A program made the translations under genes and the position numbers. From the NCBI GenBank assembly GCA_963969345.1, contig OZ017769.1, positions 4,588,816 through 4,652,815 of the forward strand: a stretch of 64,000 nucleotides of DNA, read 5' to 3'. Below the pieces are notes generated by a model. The model saw only the letters and a program-made list of their open reading frames with translations. It made no database searches and had not been told where the DNA came from. The stretch is from Turbatrix aceti. Its lineage: Eukaryota > Nematoda > Chromadorea > Rhabditida > Panagrolaimidae. Position 1 is the stretch's first letter. The number at the start of each line of letters is the position of its first letter. Below, one piece after another: positions 46,415-59,434 of the stretch.

Positions 46415-48882
46415 TGAAACTGAAAAGAGTGCTCAGTAAATAAAAAATGCCAATTAATGTATGATTAGCCATTATAGCGCCGCGAGTGGCAAACACGGAG
46501 CTAGTCAAAAAAGAAAATATTGCCATGGGGACTTGGACACAACGCGTACAGCAAGCGGCCCTCTGTGAACACGTCACCACGCCTAGCCTTACTTTCGTGC
46601 ACAAAAAGGGCTCACAATCAACAGATAAAAAATGCACATTGAAACGCGAAAAAAATCGATTGAAAAAATCAAGGCATTGCAACTACGGGAATTTTTTATT
46701 TTTAATAAAAATTTTACGTCACAAAATGTAAAAATACTTCAAATTCCATAATGCATGTAGTGCGTCCTCAGAAAAGCAGTTCTGCACAGCGTAAAACGAC
46801 GCGGCAAATGCTGAGACGGGCGCTTGCCAAACAGCAACTGAGAGGTACGCGAGCGAGACGTGGGGGGATGGATGCACAGAGGAAAACAACCAACAGTCCA
46901 ACACACGCGAGAAAGCGCTAGGAAAACAGGGAGTGCTGCCAAACGACAAAAAAAAAGAGCGAGCAAAAGGGACCAACAATCGTTGTTTAGTGTTTATCCA
47001 AACTCGATAACAAAATGGTTTAAAAGTTCATGAGAGGAATAAAAAAAGGTGTCCTTATTTGCCCGATTGTAAAACAATTTGACAACAAAAAATAGGCGGA
47101 TACCGACCGACTAAAACATTCGTAGGATGCTTGATGACTCGCTTGTAAAGAGCGAGCAACACAGCAACAGCCAGCGACGACAAACGAAGGAAGGCGCGCG
47201 ACCTACAGGACTCACTCGTATGGAAAGACCAACGCAAAGAAAAAAAAGGCGAGAGAAAACCAAGAGGATGCCTGCCAAGTGCGCAGACGCGGATGCAAAG
47301 GGGGTTTCTTTTGCCGCCATTTTTAACGCAAAACCAAGGTTGTTTTGTGTTTTGTCGAAGGATGCAGCGACTGTGAATAAATATCCTTCAATCAATCGCG
47401 GGCGTTAAAAGCTACGTTATTACCCATTGTACTTCGGCAACAATGACGAAGGACCGGCAAGGCAACAATGCTGAGGAATGACGTACAACAAAACAGGCAT
47501 TCAGCTGCATCGCACAAATCCAAATCCCTAGTCATACAATAAAACACGCCCCCAAAAATTACGTTTTTGTGAACTTTTTCAACTTTTATTATAAAAAAGA
47601 GCCTCTCGACCAACCTAACCCCCTCTTTTCTTGGAAGTAAACAATCAGAGCAAAAGCAAAACAATAAAAGCAATCGAGGTCGAAGAATATTGCCTAATGT
47701 GTAATGCGCAATATTGAAGGATTTGCAAGACAAGCGCTGAAACAGCAAGCTAGCAAGCAGATGTTACGAGCAGCAATTGCACAAGAAACTATCACTACTT
47801 TCCCCCTCCTTACTCCCACGATGAATGACAGGAAGACGTTACTTCAATACCATCCATCCATCCAGCCGGACCGGCCTAGGGGTGGAGGGTAAAGGGTAAA
47901 CGTGAAGAAAAAAAGTACATGATTAAGCGAACAAAACTAAACGACACAGACAAGTAAACAAGAAACTGCACACCTTGTGCAATCCTGGAATATCAAGGCG
48001 GAGGTAATCAAAGAGAAACCGCAAAGGCATAACTCGGACGGACCAAGGAGGGGGGAAGAGGAGAAATAAGGGCAAATATCAAATTTCAAAAACTATATGG
48101 CCCAACCCTTTTTATTTTTATTTACGACGACATGAAAAGGAAAGTAGGAAAGTGAAAATCTCCAAAAGTTAACCAGATGCAACCTATTACAAAACAGACG
48201 ACCTTCAAAGTTTGCAGGCAAAAGTTTTTGTCATCGAAAAAAATCTAGACCGTCGAATACTCATACAGAGACGTAAAGTGTCCTAGTCACCGTAGGCTAC
48301 GCCTATAATGAAGAAAAACGCGATAGGAATTCACACTAATCAAGTCATGCAGGTAATTAGGCATATGCATGCCCTAAAAACGGTAAATCAAAGCAATCTG
48401 AGCGTAAAACTGACAACTATGATAAGCCCGTTGCCTGACAACCAGCGTACAAGAAGTAAAAAGCTATAGCAAAAACAGTGAGAAAAAATGAGCGATAAGA
48501 ACAAAAAAAGGACGAAAACTATCACAAATCATGGATAAGAAAAGCGAAAAACGAAGCGTGGGTAAAAAAAAGGCACACAAAACAAAAGCTGTGAAGGACA
48601 AACGCGAATTGCATTGAAAAGATAGCCGTTACGATATTCGTTACGAGAATTTGTGCGCAGGTTGCAGTTCTTTTGGGATCCGCCTGCAATCGCTGCTGCA
48701 GCGGCGAGGAAGTTAGTCGACGTGTTGCTCCTCGATATCGTATTCAAGTGCTTTTGCTATTTACGGTCAATTTCCTTTCCTTACGTTTATTGCAGTTTGT
48801 GCGGTTCTGGTCTTGAGCTGGTGGACGCGTTGTCTCTTTTTCTATCGTGAAATTTATTATTCCTCTGATTTTTTTAGGAGTA
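46415..48882. other. Intergenic, lamin promoter side and cyclophilin upstream
   Basis: 2.5 kb between divergent genes. No ORF with conserved text and no RNA gene identified. A TTTTTTTAG acceptor ends at 48877, just before the cyclophilin start. Confidence 0.5.
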
Positions 48883-49727
48883 ATGAAGACGAACTCGGTC
48901 TATTTCGTCGGACTTGTCGTGTGCCTGGTCGCCGGATCTGTCTTCGGCCAGGCCGATACCAAGCCCAAAGGCCCCAAAGTTACCGATAAGGTTGGTTGCA
49001 TCGAGTTTTTTGATGGTTTTTGATGATTTGAGTTTTTTTAGGTGTACTTTGACATCGAAATTGGCGGCGAAAAGGCCGGGCGCATCGTCATCGGACTCTT
49101 TGGCAAAACCGTGCCGAAGACCGTTGAAAACTTCATCGAACTTTCCAAGAAACCGAAAGGAGTGAGTTTTTTGGGGTTTTTGGGATTATTTGCTATTGAT
49201 CGCCTTTCATTCGTTTATTTGTTTTCCTCCTGCAAGAAAATATGTAGTACACGTTGCATAATTGATAGATTTCTTTTTTTTCGTTGTTCTGCAATCGTAA
49301 AACATTATTTGTCAATTTTTTTCAGCAAGGCTATGCCGGTAGCATCTTCCACCGCGTCATCAAGGATTTCATGATCCAAGGCGGCGACTTCACAAAGGGC
49401 GACGGCACCGGTGGACGCTCCATCTACGGTGAGAAGTTTGCCGACGAAAACTTCAAGCTGAAGCACTACGGCGCCGGCTGGCTCAGCATGGCCAACGCTG
49501 GACCCGACACGAACGGTTCCCAGTTCTTCCTCACCGTCAAGAAGACCTCCTGGCTCGACGGACGTCACGTCGTCTTCGGCAAGGTCCTCGACGGCATGGA
49601 CGTTGTTCGCAAGATCGAGAACACTCCCACCCAGCCCGGTGACAAGCCCGAAAAGCCGGTTGTTATCGTCGCTTCTGGACATATCCCGGTCGATCAGCCG
49701 TTCTCCGTCGAGAAGAGCGACGCCTAG
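48883..49727 (+). CDS. cyn-5: Secretory-pathway cyclophilin B (peptidyl-prolyl isomerase)
   Basis: Cyclophilin B-type enzymes catalyse proline cis-trans isomerisation in the endoplasmic reticulum. Exons 48883-48990, 49042-49161 and 49326-49727 join in phase 0 to 209 residues. A signal peptide ([17 protein letters not shown]) is followed by [20 protein letters not shown]. The catalytic set is intact: FHRVI, QGGDF, NGSQFF and [10 protein letters not shown]. The C-terminus SVEKSDA has no KDEL-type retention signal, as in related nematode proteins. Confidence 0.95.
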
Positions 49728-50440
49728 ATGCCTTGCTCTGTCACCGAATGCGTTGGTCCTTGGCTTCTGCCTAATGAGTCGTCTTCTGTTCATTTACTAG
49801 CCACTGCTTCTCCGACGCATTTTTTGGCGGAGATTACGTGTTTTTATTTATTTACTGTTTTTTGCTTTTTTTGCAGGTTTTGGATAAAATCGTGTTTGCA
49901 GGCTTTTAGGCCGGCGAGGGGGAGTGGGACGGATTTTATAAAGCCTGTGCTTTTTACGTAGTCATGACAACCTGTCCCCGCGTCGCGTAGCCTTTCCACC
50001 TGGTGTGCTGAATTCCAAAATAGGGGTCATTTTGAGTTTTTTTTGATTGTGTAGCTTTTCTTCCGGCGTTGGCGTTGAACCGTGCCGTTTTTGCAAAAGT
50101 TGACCCAGTTCGGGTCTTTTTTTTGATTCAATTGATTTAAAAATTTGACCAAATTTTCAAAAAATTGTGTTTATACACAAAAAATTTTGTAAAATGCAAA
50201 ATTTTTTTTCGAATTTGTTTTCAGCTTTTTTGGTCGAACTGCGGATTTGGATTTTTAGACCAGCCGAATTTTATGCTTCAATAGACACTGAAACCTAGCC
50301 TTAAAAGATCGCGCTTTGCTTTACTTTAATTTTTTTAAATCTTTGTTTTTCAGAAAACCCCCAAAAATGAAGCCAGGATAGTCGAATCGAGTTTTCTTTA
50401 ACCCCACAACGGCGCCTTTTGCTCCAACGCCCCCGCCTTC
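49728..50440. other. Intergenic between cyclophilin and the 816-residue gene
   Basis: T-rich, no gene seen. It holds the cyclophilin 3' UTR and the next gene's upstream region. Confidence 0.55.
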
Positions 50441-53400
50441 ATGCCCGACGACGACGATCTTTTCTGGGCCACGGATGATGAAGAAGAAACGGATTTCTCT
50501 CTGCTCGCGGAATTCAACCCGATTGAAGATCGTCAAGCTGCCGAAAAAGAAGTCGACGCCCTTGTAAACGCTCTTTCTGCGGACAAACCAACTTCCTGGA
50601 TCTCAGATGCCCTACGGAGCCTCGAAAAACGACACTATATTCTATCCTCGACAGAAGGCGTGCTCAAAAAACTGCTTTTAGCGTCACGAAAAATTATTTT
50701 AATACCAGAACACTCTAGTGCAGTGATTTCGGTTCTTCGCCGGGTTTCGAACAACGAATCCGGTGACCCGAGCTGTTTGGATGCTTTTTCCCAGCTTTTA
50801 TCCTTCATTGGGACCTTGAAGGACCAAATCATCGATTCAAAAGCTCTGCCAACGTCCAACAAGTCAGAATTCTTCAATTTTGCGGTTCACATGTTAAAAA
50901 ACGCGGTTGGTCTGATGCGCGGTCACCGTGAGATCATTGGAACATGGACAAAGCACCTGGCCAGGTTTTATATCGTCGATAAACGACACGCTGCCTTCTG
51001 GGATTTTGCATCCCGTGCAGATCCACGAGCCGACATCATCCTTGCCGCTTGTCATGTCGTTTTTATTCGTCGGGCGCTCCCTCGTCGCTGGCCCGAATCC
51101 GTGCTACGTCTTTGGCGTCGATTCAACCTCGCCGTGGCCAGACCGGTCAATTGGCGGTTTGTGGTCTTCCTCACCGAGGCCAGCATCGCTCTTATCAAGC
51201 ACGGCGACCTTTCGATGTCGTCCGAGGCGCTGCAAGTGTTTTTCAACGCTGCAACGGAGCTGGCTTTTGTTCAGCAGAGTTTGAAGAACAATTCTGGGGA
51301 TTTGAAGAACTCTGAGCTGATCAAAATTCTGCAGATGGCTTCTATGGTTAGTTCTGACCTAAACCCCGAACATTTAGGCACTCGCCCGAAAACCGGATCC
51401 AAAATCCTTGTAACCCGTCCAAAAATCCGAAATATTGGGTTCCCGGTTCAAAAACACGGGTTTTAGTTTCTGAAAACTCAAAATTTTTGACATATTTATG
51501 ATTAAATTTAAATATTTAAATTTTAAATTTTATAGCTTAAATTAAAATTTTTTGAAAATAATGTTTGTATTTTTGTTTTTTTTTAATTAAAAATTTTTTT
51601 AAATGATGTTTGTAGTTTTGTGTTTTTTTTTTGCAAAAATACATCATTTTAAAAATTCGTGTTTTTTTTTTTAATTTAAAATCCGAATTTTCGTACACCC
51701 GCACAAAAATCACCCAAAACCCCAATTCTTGACCACCCACCCGAATACCGAGATTTATCCTTCCATTTCAGTCAACCGCGTTCGCATCAGCGTATCTATC
51801 TTCCGACCCACCCCTCCACCTGTCCAGGAAGCCGTTCCTAAAATTCCTAACTTCAATAATCCGCAACGCCCCTCAAGAAGCTCTTTCGACGTCTGCGGAC
51901 CGCATTATCACCCAGATCAACAAAACCCTCTCTGCCCTGCCCCTGGCATCTTGCCGTCGCCTGGCGCCCTCAACTGCCGAAGTGATAGCCGCCTTGCTGG
52001 ACTCTTTACCCCCCGGCTACCGTCTCAAAATAGCCAAAGCGCTGTCGTCGGCGTCGATGGCACGTCTGGATTTCGGTCTCGACGTGACTGTTCCTCTCCA
52101 CGCCGGGGTGCTGTTTTCGCTCGGCAGAGATGTTGATCGGCGCCTTCCGAGGAGCGTACTCACGCTGCCAAAGGTGCACCTGCTCCAACGCTCTGTTAGC
52201 CCGACTTTTGAAAACCGGACTGCTGCTCTGCGGGTGGCGACTGCGTATTTGACCACCCAGGAGACAGAGGTAGAGGCACAAAACCCGGAGTTGAAGGATG
52301 CGCTGCGGGTGGTCGTGGAAAGTCCCCGGCTGCTGAGCAGCGCGGTGGGCCTCATCGACCTCAAAGCCTTTCTTGAAGACCACCTTGCTCAATCTGAGCA
52401 GACAGGAAGCGGGGCATTTGGCTACAAAATGTGCACTTTGCTCCAGAATCTCGACTTTGCCGCGGAGTGCAGAGACGGTGCTGGACTGCGTGGAATCGTA
52501 GTCAGGAGACTTTCTCGTAGACGACCCGTCGATGCCGTAGACGATTTCACAATTTCATGTCTGAACATCCTCAGGGCATTGACTGTTGGATTTGTTGGGA
52601 CCGAACTTATTACTGTTATTGACGCTTCTAACGCCTCAAAAATACTTCAATCTCAGCTGAGGGATTCAGAAGCGTTCCGAACAGGGTTCTACGTTCATTG
52701 TCAACCCCAAAAAATTCTTTCGCCAACGCTGGAACCAACAATTCTGCCAAAAATCACCGAAATCGGCTCCAAAGAGGTTCTCCGAAGCCTTCTGACCAAA
52801 ATCAAGCCTTCAAAACTGCTTCGACACTGGCTCCAACCCCTCCCGCCCCGGCGATTACATTCAACACCTCCTCCGTGGTTCAGACCGATCATCGACTATG
52901 GAATCTGGCTCGGAAGAATCCAGACAACCCCAGAAGGCCTTAGTCAGGCCAGCAAACTTTGCCTAAAGCCCCAGACCGTTGACTGGCTGACAGCAGCGGT
53001 TTTTCTCACCTGCGAATGCGATTATGCTCTTACAGCGGCTGTGTTAGCGCACCTGGAAGGTACACCTGTTGGCCAGTGCTTCCGGTCGCCTTCTTATGTA
53101 AAATCTGCCTTGTGGCCTGTTTTGGAAGCCACAGGGTCGTCAACTTGGCGTTTTAGTCAGCTTCTATCTTTTCTGTGGACTGCCGGGATGAATTTCCTGC
53201 CTATGGATCGAATTGACGAGTTACTGCTTTTTGCTGTCTGGAGACCGACGGATCTTCGCTGCTTGGTGGGTTTCTGGAAGCTGAGGGAATTCACTAGAGT
53301 TCGAAGTTCGAACTCCCCCGTATCGGGTCGGGGACGGGAGCAGAAGTCGGCGGGGACGGGGGAAATTGCCCCCGAGTGTTATGAAAAAAAAGAAAAAAAA

Positions 53401-53690
53401 GTGACAATTTGTCTCAAAACGAAAAACGAGGCACATTTTGAACAAATTTTTCGTATTTTGCTCTGTTTTTTGCCTATTTGTGTTGTTTTTGAACGTTTTT
53501 CCGCATTTGACGCTATTGTCGGGGCTGAAGCTGTCGGGGGCGGGGGATTTACTCTCCGACGGGGGTCACAAATAGTCGGGGTCGGGGGGGGGGGGGCTCT
53601 AACCCCAGAATTCACTCAAAAAATACGCTTATATTTCAGGCGGAGCAATTGGTGACGCTTCAGCCAGCGACTGATTCTGATGTCTTCTGA
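50441..53690 (+). CDS. Unrecognised 816-residue, mostly helical protein
   Basis: Exons 50441-51346, 51772-53265 and 53640-53690 join in phase 0. The N-terminus is very acidic (MPDDDDLFWATDDEEE). The rest is Leu/Ala-rich with alternating helices and no transmembrane segment, signal peptide or catalytic motif that I can name, suggesting an alpha-solenoid scaffold. Large helical replication/repair proteins such as MMS22L came to mind but I found no convincing shared motif. The second intron is almost filled by a hAT-like element with a perfect target duplication. The 16-codon last exon is supported by acceptor, phase and stop only. Confidence 0.7.
53295..53607. mobile_element. hAT-like element with GTCGGGG core, perfect 8-bp duplication
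   Basis: 313 bp flanked by GAATTCAC at 53287-53294 and 53608-53615. The ends are TAGAGTT... and ...CTCTAACCCCA, only partly complementary. GTCGGGG and GGGACGGG words fill both subterminal regions around an AT-rich centre. It sits in the last intron of the 816-residue gene and must have inserted after that intron existed. Confidence 0.8.
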
Positions 53691-54403
53691 TGAGGCAGAA
53701 ATCATCAAAACAAAGTTTAGTTTTTTATTCTGCTTCTATTATACATATTTACGTGCAAGTTTGGATGAACGTCAGCATGCTAACCTGTAATAAGTTCCTT
53801 AGGGATATTTTATTTCGTTACCGGTAAGAAATGTGTTTTGATTACGACAGCATGAAAATTCAAAAGTTCCGGCTGTTCGACGGGCACGTGAACACACTGC
53901 CACGAACGGGGGGAGTTTCTGTTGCCCCAGAAATTGCATTTCATCTATGTAATTTTTCTTGTCAAAAGCTCAGAAACCAATGACTTGAAGCATGTTTTTG
54001 TGTACATAATATGTGTCGAATAAAACTAGTAAATAACTAGGTTGTCAATGAACAAGAACAGGAACGTGCCGGAATGGTAGATCGGCTTGCAAAAAAAGGT
54101 GCGTCTGGCTGCTGCGCCCAGGAGACCCTGTGTTCACCCTTGGGGCCTAACCTGTGTTAATTGCTATGACATGCCAAAGTTTTTTTTGTTCCAGCTACGA
54201 GATTTATTCCAACGCCTGTCAACACACGTCCCCAGCGAGATGTCGCGTACCTGAACACTACAGGTACGTCACAGAATCGTTTTGCATCCCCAGAAGCCTA
54301 GTCATGGCGTCAAAAGGTGGCTCATTAGCATAAACAAAGTCTCTCCGGTGCTCTGTTTATGCCAGACGATTTTTGTGCCTCTCTATTCATTTTTACGGAA
54401 GCC
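53691..54403. other. Intergenic upstream of the chemoreceptor gene
   Basis: No gene, array or RNA identified. An in-frame ATG at 54359 could extend the receptor by 15 residues. Confidence 0.5.
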
Positions 54404-55387
54404 ATGGCATTGGTACTCGACGATTACCTGGTGATCGCGCCGCTGGTGTACACCCTGCCGTCCTACGCTCTCTGCATCCTGGAACTCTACATCATGACGT
54501 TCTCCAAGTCGAGCAAGAAATTCGGATCGTCTTTCTTCTTCATCGCGCGCAGTGCGTGTTACTGCGACGTGATCTACCATATTTTGTACACCGTCGTCAA
54601 CCGCTGGCGCCTGTCGCCCTGGCTATCCCAGGTGTACGGGCTGCTGCCGACCGAATCCCTGGCCTATCCGGTGATGTTCGCGACGTGTTACTCAGCGGGA
54701 AACATGAGCCTCTTCATCATGAACATCATGGCGCTCAACCGACTTTCTGTTTTCTTCCTCAACGTCAGGCACGACGTATTCTGGAAATTCAGCTTCAAAT
54801 TCATCTACACGCCTTGCATTATCGTAGCTTGTGGCCTCAATTGGCATTTTTTCTTCACCAAGGTCAAGTTGATCGATCTGGACGGCACTTGGCTGCTGGA
54901 CGAGACTGAGAAGCTTCCGTGGTGGTCGACGAGCCTTATTTCGAGCAGTATGATTTTTACCATGACTCTGCTCGCTTTTGTGATCAATGTGACCTCTGGA
55001 GTGTTCCTAGCCTTCTACCTGAGTAAAAATAGCCCCCAGAACATGAATGGAAGGTTTTTCTTTGTTTCTCTGTTCATTTTCGCAGGCCAGCTGCTGAACG
55101 CCGCTTCACAGTCGCTCTTCATCGTTCCACGCAGTCAGGAATTTGCCATGACTTTTTTCAAGTGCCACGGCTTTATTATCGATATCAACAATCTGACGCT
55201 GCCCTGGGTGCTTTTGTTCATGAATCGGGCGCTGCGGAAGAAAATTGTGGGTTTTCAAAAAAAAATTTTGTGTAAAAATCATGCTTTTTTTTAGTTTTCC
55301 AAGTTCTTCGGCAGCCAAGAGGTGTCAGTTGTGGTTTCTGGCGCCCTCAACAGCAAGGTTCATCCCACCAGCCGGACTCGATGGTGA
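54404..55387 (+). CDS. Seven-transmembrane chemoreceptor, serpentine receptor class gamma-like
   Basis: Nematode Srg proteins are G-protein-coupled receptors mostly used in chemosensation. Exons 54404-55246 and 55295-55387 join in phase 0 to 311 residues. Seven hydrophobic segments can be counted: around LVIAPLVYTLPSYALCILEL, CDVIYHILYTVV, YSAGNMSLFIMNIMALNRL, YTPCIIVACGLNW, IFTMTLLAFVINV, FFFVSLFIFAGQLL and LPWVLLFMNRAL. The NRLSVFF...FWKFSF text after segment 3 resembles the Srg signature (Asn-Arg then Trp about 15 residues later). The C-tail is short and Ser-rich. Srg is my best fit; the related Srv or Srx families are possible. The start at 54404 is preferred because it leads directly into segment 1. 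Confidence 0.75.
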
Positions 55388-55962
55388 AAGGCGATGCGCA
55401 AAGCAAAGTCCACGTGAATTATATTCATACATGCCCAGGCCAAAGCAGATAAGGCGATCATCACTTTTTGCCGCCGTTTAACAACTCAAAGTTCAGGTTC
55501 CGACAAAACCCGGCGTTGCACGACGGCTTAGCCGGAATTTGGCGACCACTGAGAGCATTCGTCGGCAACTGCTGCACGTGGTGGAAGTTACCTCAGGGGA
55601 GGAGTACTGATAAGGCTCGGCCAATAGACAACTCCCATACTACTAAAAAAACGTAGTATGCATTCAAAAGTTAAAAAAAAACACTTTTCCATTGAGTCAA
55701 TCTGTTTTTTATCCATTCTAGCGACGCCAGATTGCGCGTATCTATCGATTTGTTTTAAAGGATCAATAAAACTGATCAGTCTGATTTTGACGGGACGCGT
55801 AAACATGCACCTCATGCGACCGCTGCTCCATAAAAGCACGGGATTAGTTGTCACTCCTCTGCCCGAGGCAGGGTTATCTCATCGTTACTGTTGACTGTTT
55901 CCTTCCTGTTACTGTTAAAAATTTAAAAAAAATTGCTTTCCGGTCGCTTGTGAGATCACGAT

Positions 55963-56386
55963 CAGGGATGGGCAAACAGCCGTTTTTTTGGTCTCGAACG
56001 AACACGAACATTTTGTTAATTTTGTTCGAAAAATAGAATAAACGCGAAAATTTTGGTCAGTGTTCGCAAATGAACACGAACAAACATCAAACAGATTTTT
56101 AGCATATTTTATACAAAATTTCGTTCAAACTGGGTATAAAAACGTAAACTTCGGTACTATGCGTTTTCACGTTTTTGGTGACAGTTTTTCTACACTTTTT
56201 ATTTCCAAAGGCAATAAACATTATTTGCCATATTTTGGAAAGATAACGTCAATTTCGGGACCATTAAACTGAGTTTACCTAAATTTTTGTTCGTTTTATC
56301 TGTTCAGAAAATTTATCATTGTTCGCGAATTAACTCGAAGAAAGCAAATCTGTTCTCGAGCGAACACGAACGTTCGCCCATCCCTG
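55963..56386. mobile_element. hAT-like element with CGAACACGAA core
   Basis: 424 bp with inverted ends CAGGGATGGGC / GCCCATCCCTG. The flanks ATCACGAT (55955-55962) and ATCGCGAT (56387-56394) match at 7 of 8 positions. Subterminal GAACACGAAC words repeat on both sides. CAGGGATG... is a common form of hAT terminus. Confidence 0.85.
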
Positions 56387-58818
56387 ATCGCGATGCCCTT
56401 GCTTTTACAACTTGAGTGACTTCAAGTGACGCATGTCACATTCCTGTGTGCCTGAAATCGCGTCATCCATTTTCTCTTTTTTTCAGTCTCCAAAATGGGA
56501 AAAACGTGTGTCGAAAGAAGATGCCTCATCCCAGGGCAAACCAAACCGTATGCTTTTATTGAAAAATGTTGAATGCCCCCATACCCAAGATAAACAAAAG
56601 AGGGTTGTTGCCATGTGGATCAGGATAGGCAGGAGGGGTAAAGTGTTTTTAGCGACGCATTCTGCGTCTGCGAAACCCGATCACCCCTGAACCATGGCCA
56701 TCCGTTTTCAATTTTACGTTGTTCTGTTAATAAAATGCGAAACTCGATAACGGAGCATGAAATTACCAGGAAACTCCGTGGCCGCATTCCAAAATCCAAA
56801 GATCATCAAAAATAGCTCCTAACGTCACTTCCGCGCCTGGATCCGTGCCATACCCTTTGAGATGACGTCACATCCCGCCCGGAACGTCGGGTTGGTTGGC
56901 ATGAGTCATTTTCCTTTCAACAAAGACAGAAAAGTTAATTGCTCACTTTTTTTTCGACAGCGCCTGCATTTGAAGGAAGGCAAACAAGCCGTCGGCGTCC
57001 TAGCGACGGCATTCCTGTAGTTGTTCTTTACTTTTGGTGAGTTCCATTAATTAAAAAAAAGCGCAGTTCGCGAATGAATTTCAATTTCAATCGACAAACC
57101 CATTTTATACTCATAACCAACAACCAACTTCCCCGTCGATTCAGGTACATTTGCGCATTTTATTGTACTTGTTTATTGTTTTTCGCCAAATTAACGACCA
57201 CATTGACGGAAGAAAAGCGATAAAAAATGGGGCAACTGACTGACAGGGCTTGTAAGTACGAAACAGTCCGGCTCGTCTCGCGTGTGTGGTTGTTCTGCGT
57301 CGGCTATCTCTTTTTTTTGGTCCAAAACAGGCTGGATAAGGCCTCCAACTCGAGGAGGCGTCATCGCGTATTTATTTATTGTTAACTCGAGTGCAATTTG
57401 TCCGCGTTAATTGTTTTTTGTCGGCCCTGGCAATTGTCAATCGTCTGTGGGTCATCCATCAAATTGAGAGGCTTGGATCTTGACTCGCCGCTGGCTCATT
57501 TTATATGAGATCATTTTAATAACTCTTAATTCTGGGGATCGCGCCGACGGAAGCGACGGAAGAATGGAAAGGACAGAGGGCAAAGGCAAAGGCGCCTGGG
57601 ACGTGAACATGACAGGCTCTTTCAAACAGACTTTATCCGCATACCCGCGTACATTTCATTTCTTTGTCTCTGGAAGACGGGCTGATTGAGATAAATCACC
57701 GCTTTCCTCCGCTCAGTGGATATCGGGTCGGTTGGGGGGATGTGATAATTTTGCGTGTCTTGCTTGTTTCTTCCTGCCTCATGTGAAGTATGTATTTTGG
57801 GATTTTTGTTCTTGTCCTTTTCGCTGGCGTCTGTTGAACCTGTCCGTGAATGTTCTTCCCTGATCATGATTCACCCTCGTCTAGGACACCTTTTTGGACC
57901 AGTGTGCTTCCAAAAAGTGATTGAACGCAAAATTTGTGCATGCATCCATCCCCGTTCTAACAGTGTTCGTTCGCTCGCTCGTTCGTTCGTTCGTTCCTGC
58001 GCGGGCGTATCCGTCCTGTCACTGCGTAGATCAGGCGTAGATAACCCACGGCGTTGAGAGGCGCGCAAAGGCAGGTTCACGTTCACCTGACAGGTGTGAA
58101 GCGTGAAGGAAGGTGAGACCCGCCAGACGCCTTGTCTCCGGTCGCCGTCAGTCCAGGTGTGCCCCAAAACGATTCGCCTCCCCCGACAGGTATGTATGAC
58201 CAGGGCACCGTTGGATCAGACATTTTTCGGTTCGATGCGATGTGGCAGCCAAAAACGACTCTGTTTAATGTGAAGTGACACTTTTCAGTCAAAAAACACG
58301 ATTTTTGCGCGACGGAGACAGGATTAGTCGATGTTGCTCCCGCAACGGTCCCCGCCAGGGGGGGAGGGAGTGTTGGTCACCGCTAGCTGCTAGCACGGGC
58401 AGCAAGCCAGACGCGTTTTCTGCCTGCAGGCGCCTTTTTTGCGTCCATGTTTGTTATTCTTTTCTGCAGGTAGTTATAATGGGTTTTCACGAGATCGTAT
58501 AAAAAATCCCATAAGCCTCACCTCTTTTCCATTCCATTTATCGCTTAATCACCTCGTTTGGCCTGGCCCTTTGGCTCGGTGCCCTCTCTGCCACCCGCTC
58601 CGTGTCAACCCAGGCGTTCCATGTCAAAGCAAAGTCAACAAGTGCATGACAGCTGGGCAAGTGATTTGTGAAGTGCGTGTATGCCGGAGCGTTTTGTCCT
58701 GCCCTGTTCTGACGTAACACATGTCCCAAACACTCTTTGACCCGCGAAAGAGGCCATAGAAAGTGGCTATTGATCATGTCGCGACTCCGAGCCGGCATGA
58801 CTTCAAGTTCCACACTCA

Positions 58819-59434
58819 CAAGGAAAGTGTTAGGCAGCATTTTGGAAATTCTTCACGAAATTTTACCAAAACGTTGCTTTTACTATGAAGAGTTTGTACC
58901 GTAAAATTCACCTGCCTGAGGCATCTACAGGCGGAGTTACGATCGCTTAAAATCGCGTTTTTGCCATTTTTGACGAGTTTTGGCTCGATGTAGCTAAAAA
59001 AAACTACGGCATTCTAAAAGCCGATGTACGTATTGATCGACGTAGTTTTTTATGCAAAATCTGATAAAAATATAAGAATATAGGTTTGCCACTTTGCAAA
59101 ATGCCGAAATTTGCATTTAAAAAGGGGTCACAATGGCAACACTGATTTCGGCATTTTTCAAGGTGGCAACCCTACATTATTATATTTTTATCGGATTCTC
59201 CATCAAAAACTACGTCGATCAATATGCATTTCGGCTTTTAAAATGCCGTAGTTGTTTAGCTACAACGTGCCAAAAATCGTCAAAAATGGCCAAAACGCGG
59301 TTTCAGGCGATCGTAACTCCGCCTGTAGATGCCTCAAGCAGGTGAATTTTACGGTACAAACTTTTCATAGTAAAAGCAACTTTTTGGCAAAATTTCGTGA
59401 AGAAATTCCAAAACGTTGTCTTAAATTTTCCTTG
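58819..59434. mobile_element. Palindromic MITE (copy B), PIF/Harbinger-like, uninterrupted
   Basis: 616 bp, nearly a perfect palindrome over its whole length. The ends start CAAGGAAA and are flanked by TCA on both sides (58816-58818 and 59435-59437). It aligns with copy A at 7493 throughout, apart from that copy's nested insertion. Confidence 0.85.

Noticed and set aside
57505..57530. Segment TGAGATCATTTTAATAAC resembling the bantam/miR-58 family seed
   Set aside because: No complementary arm within 100 bases either side, so no microRNA precursor can be drawn.
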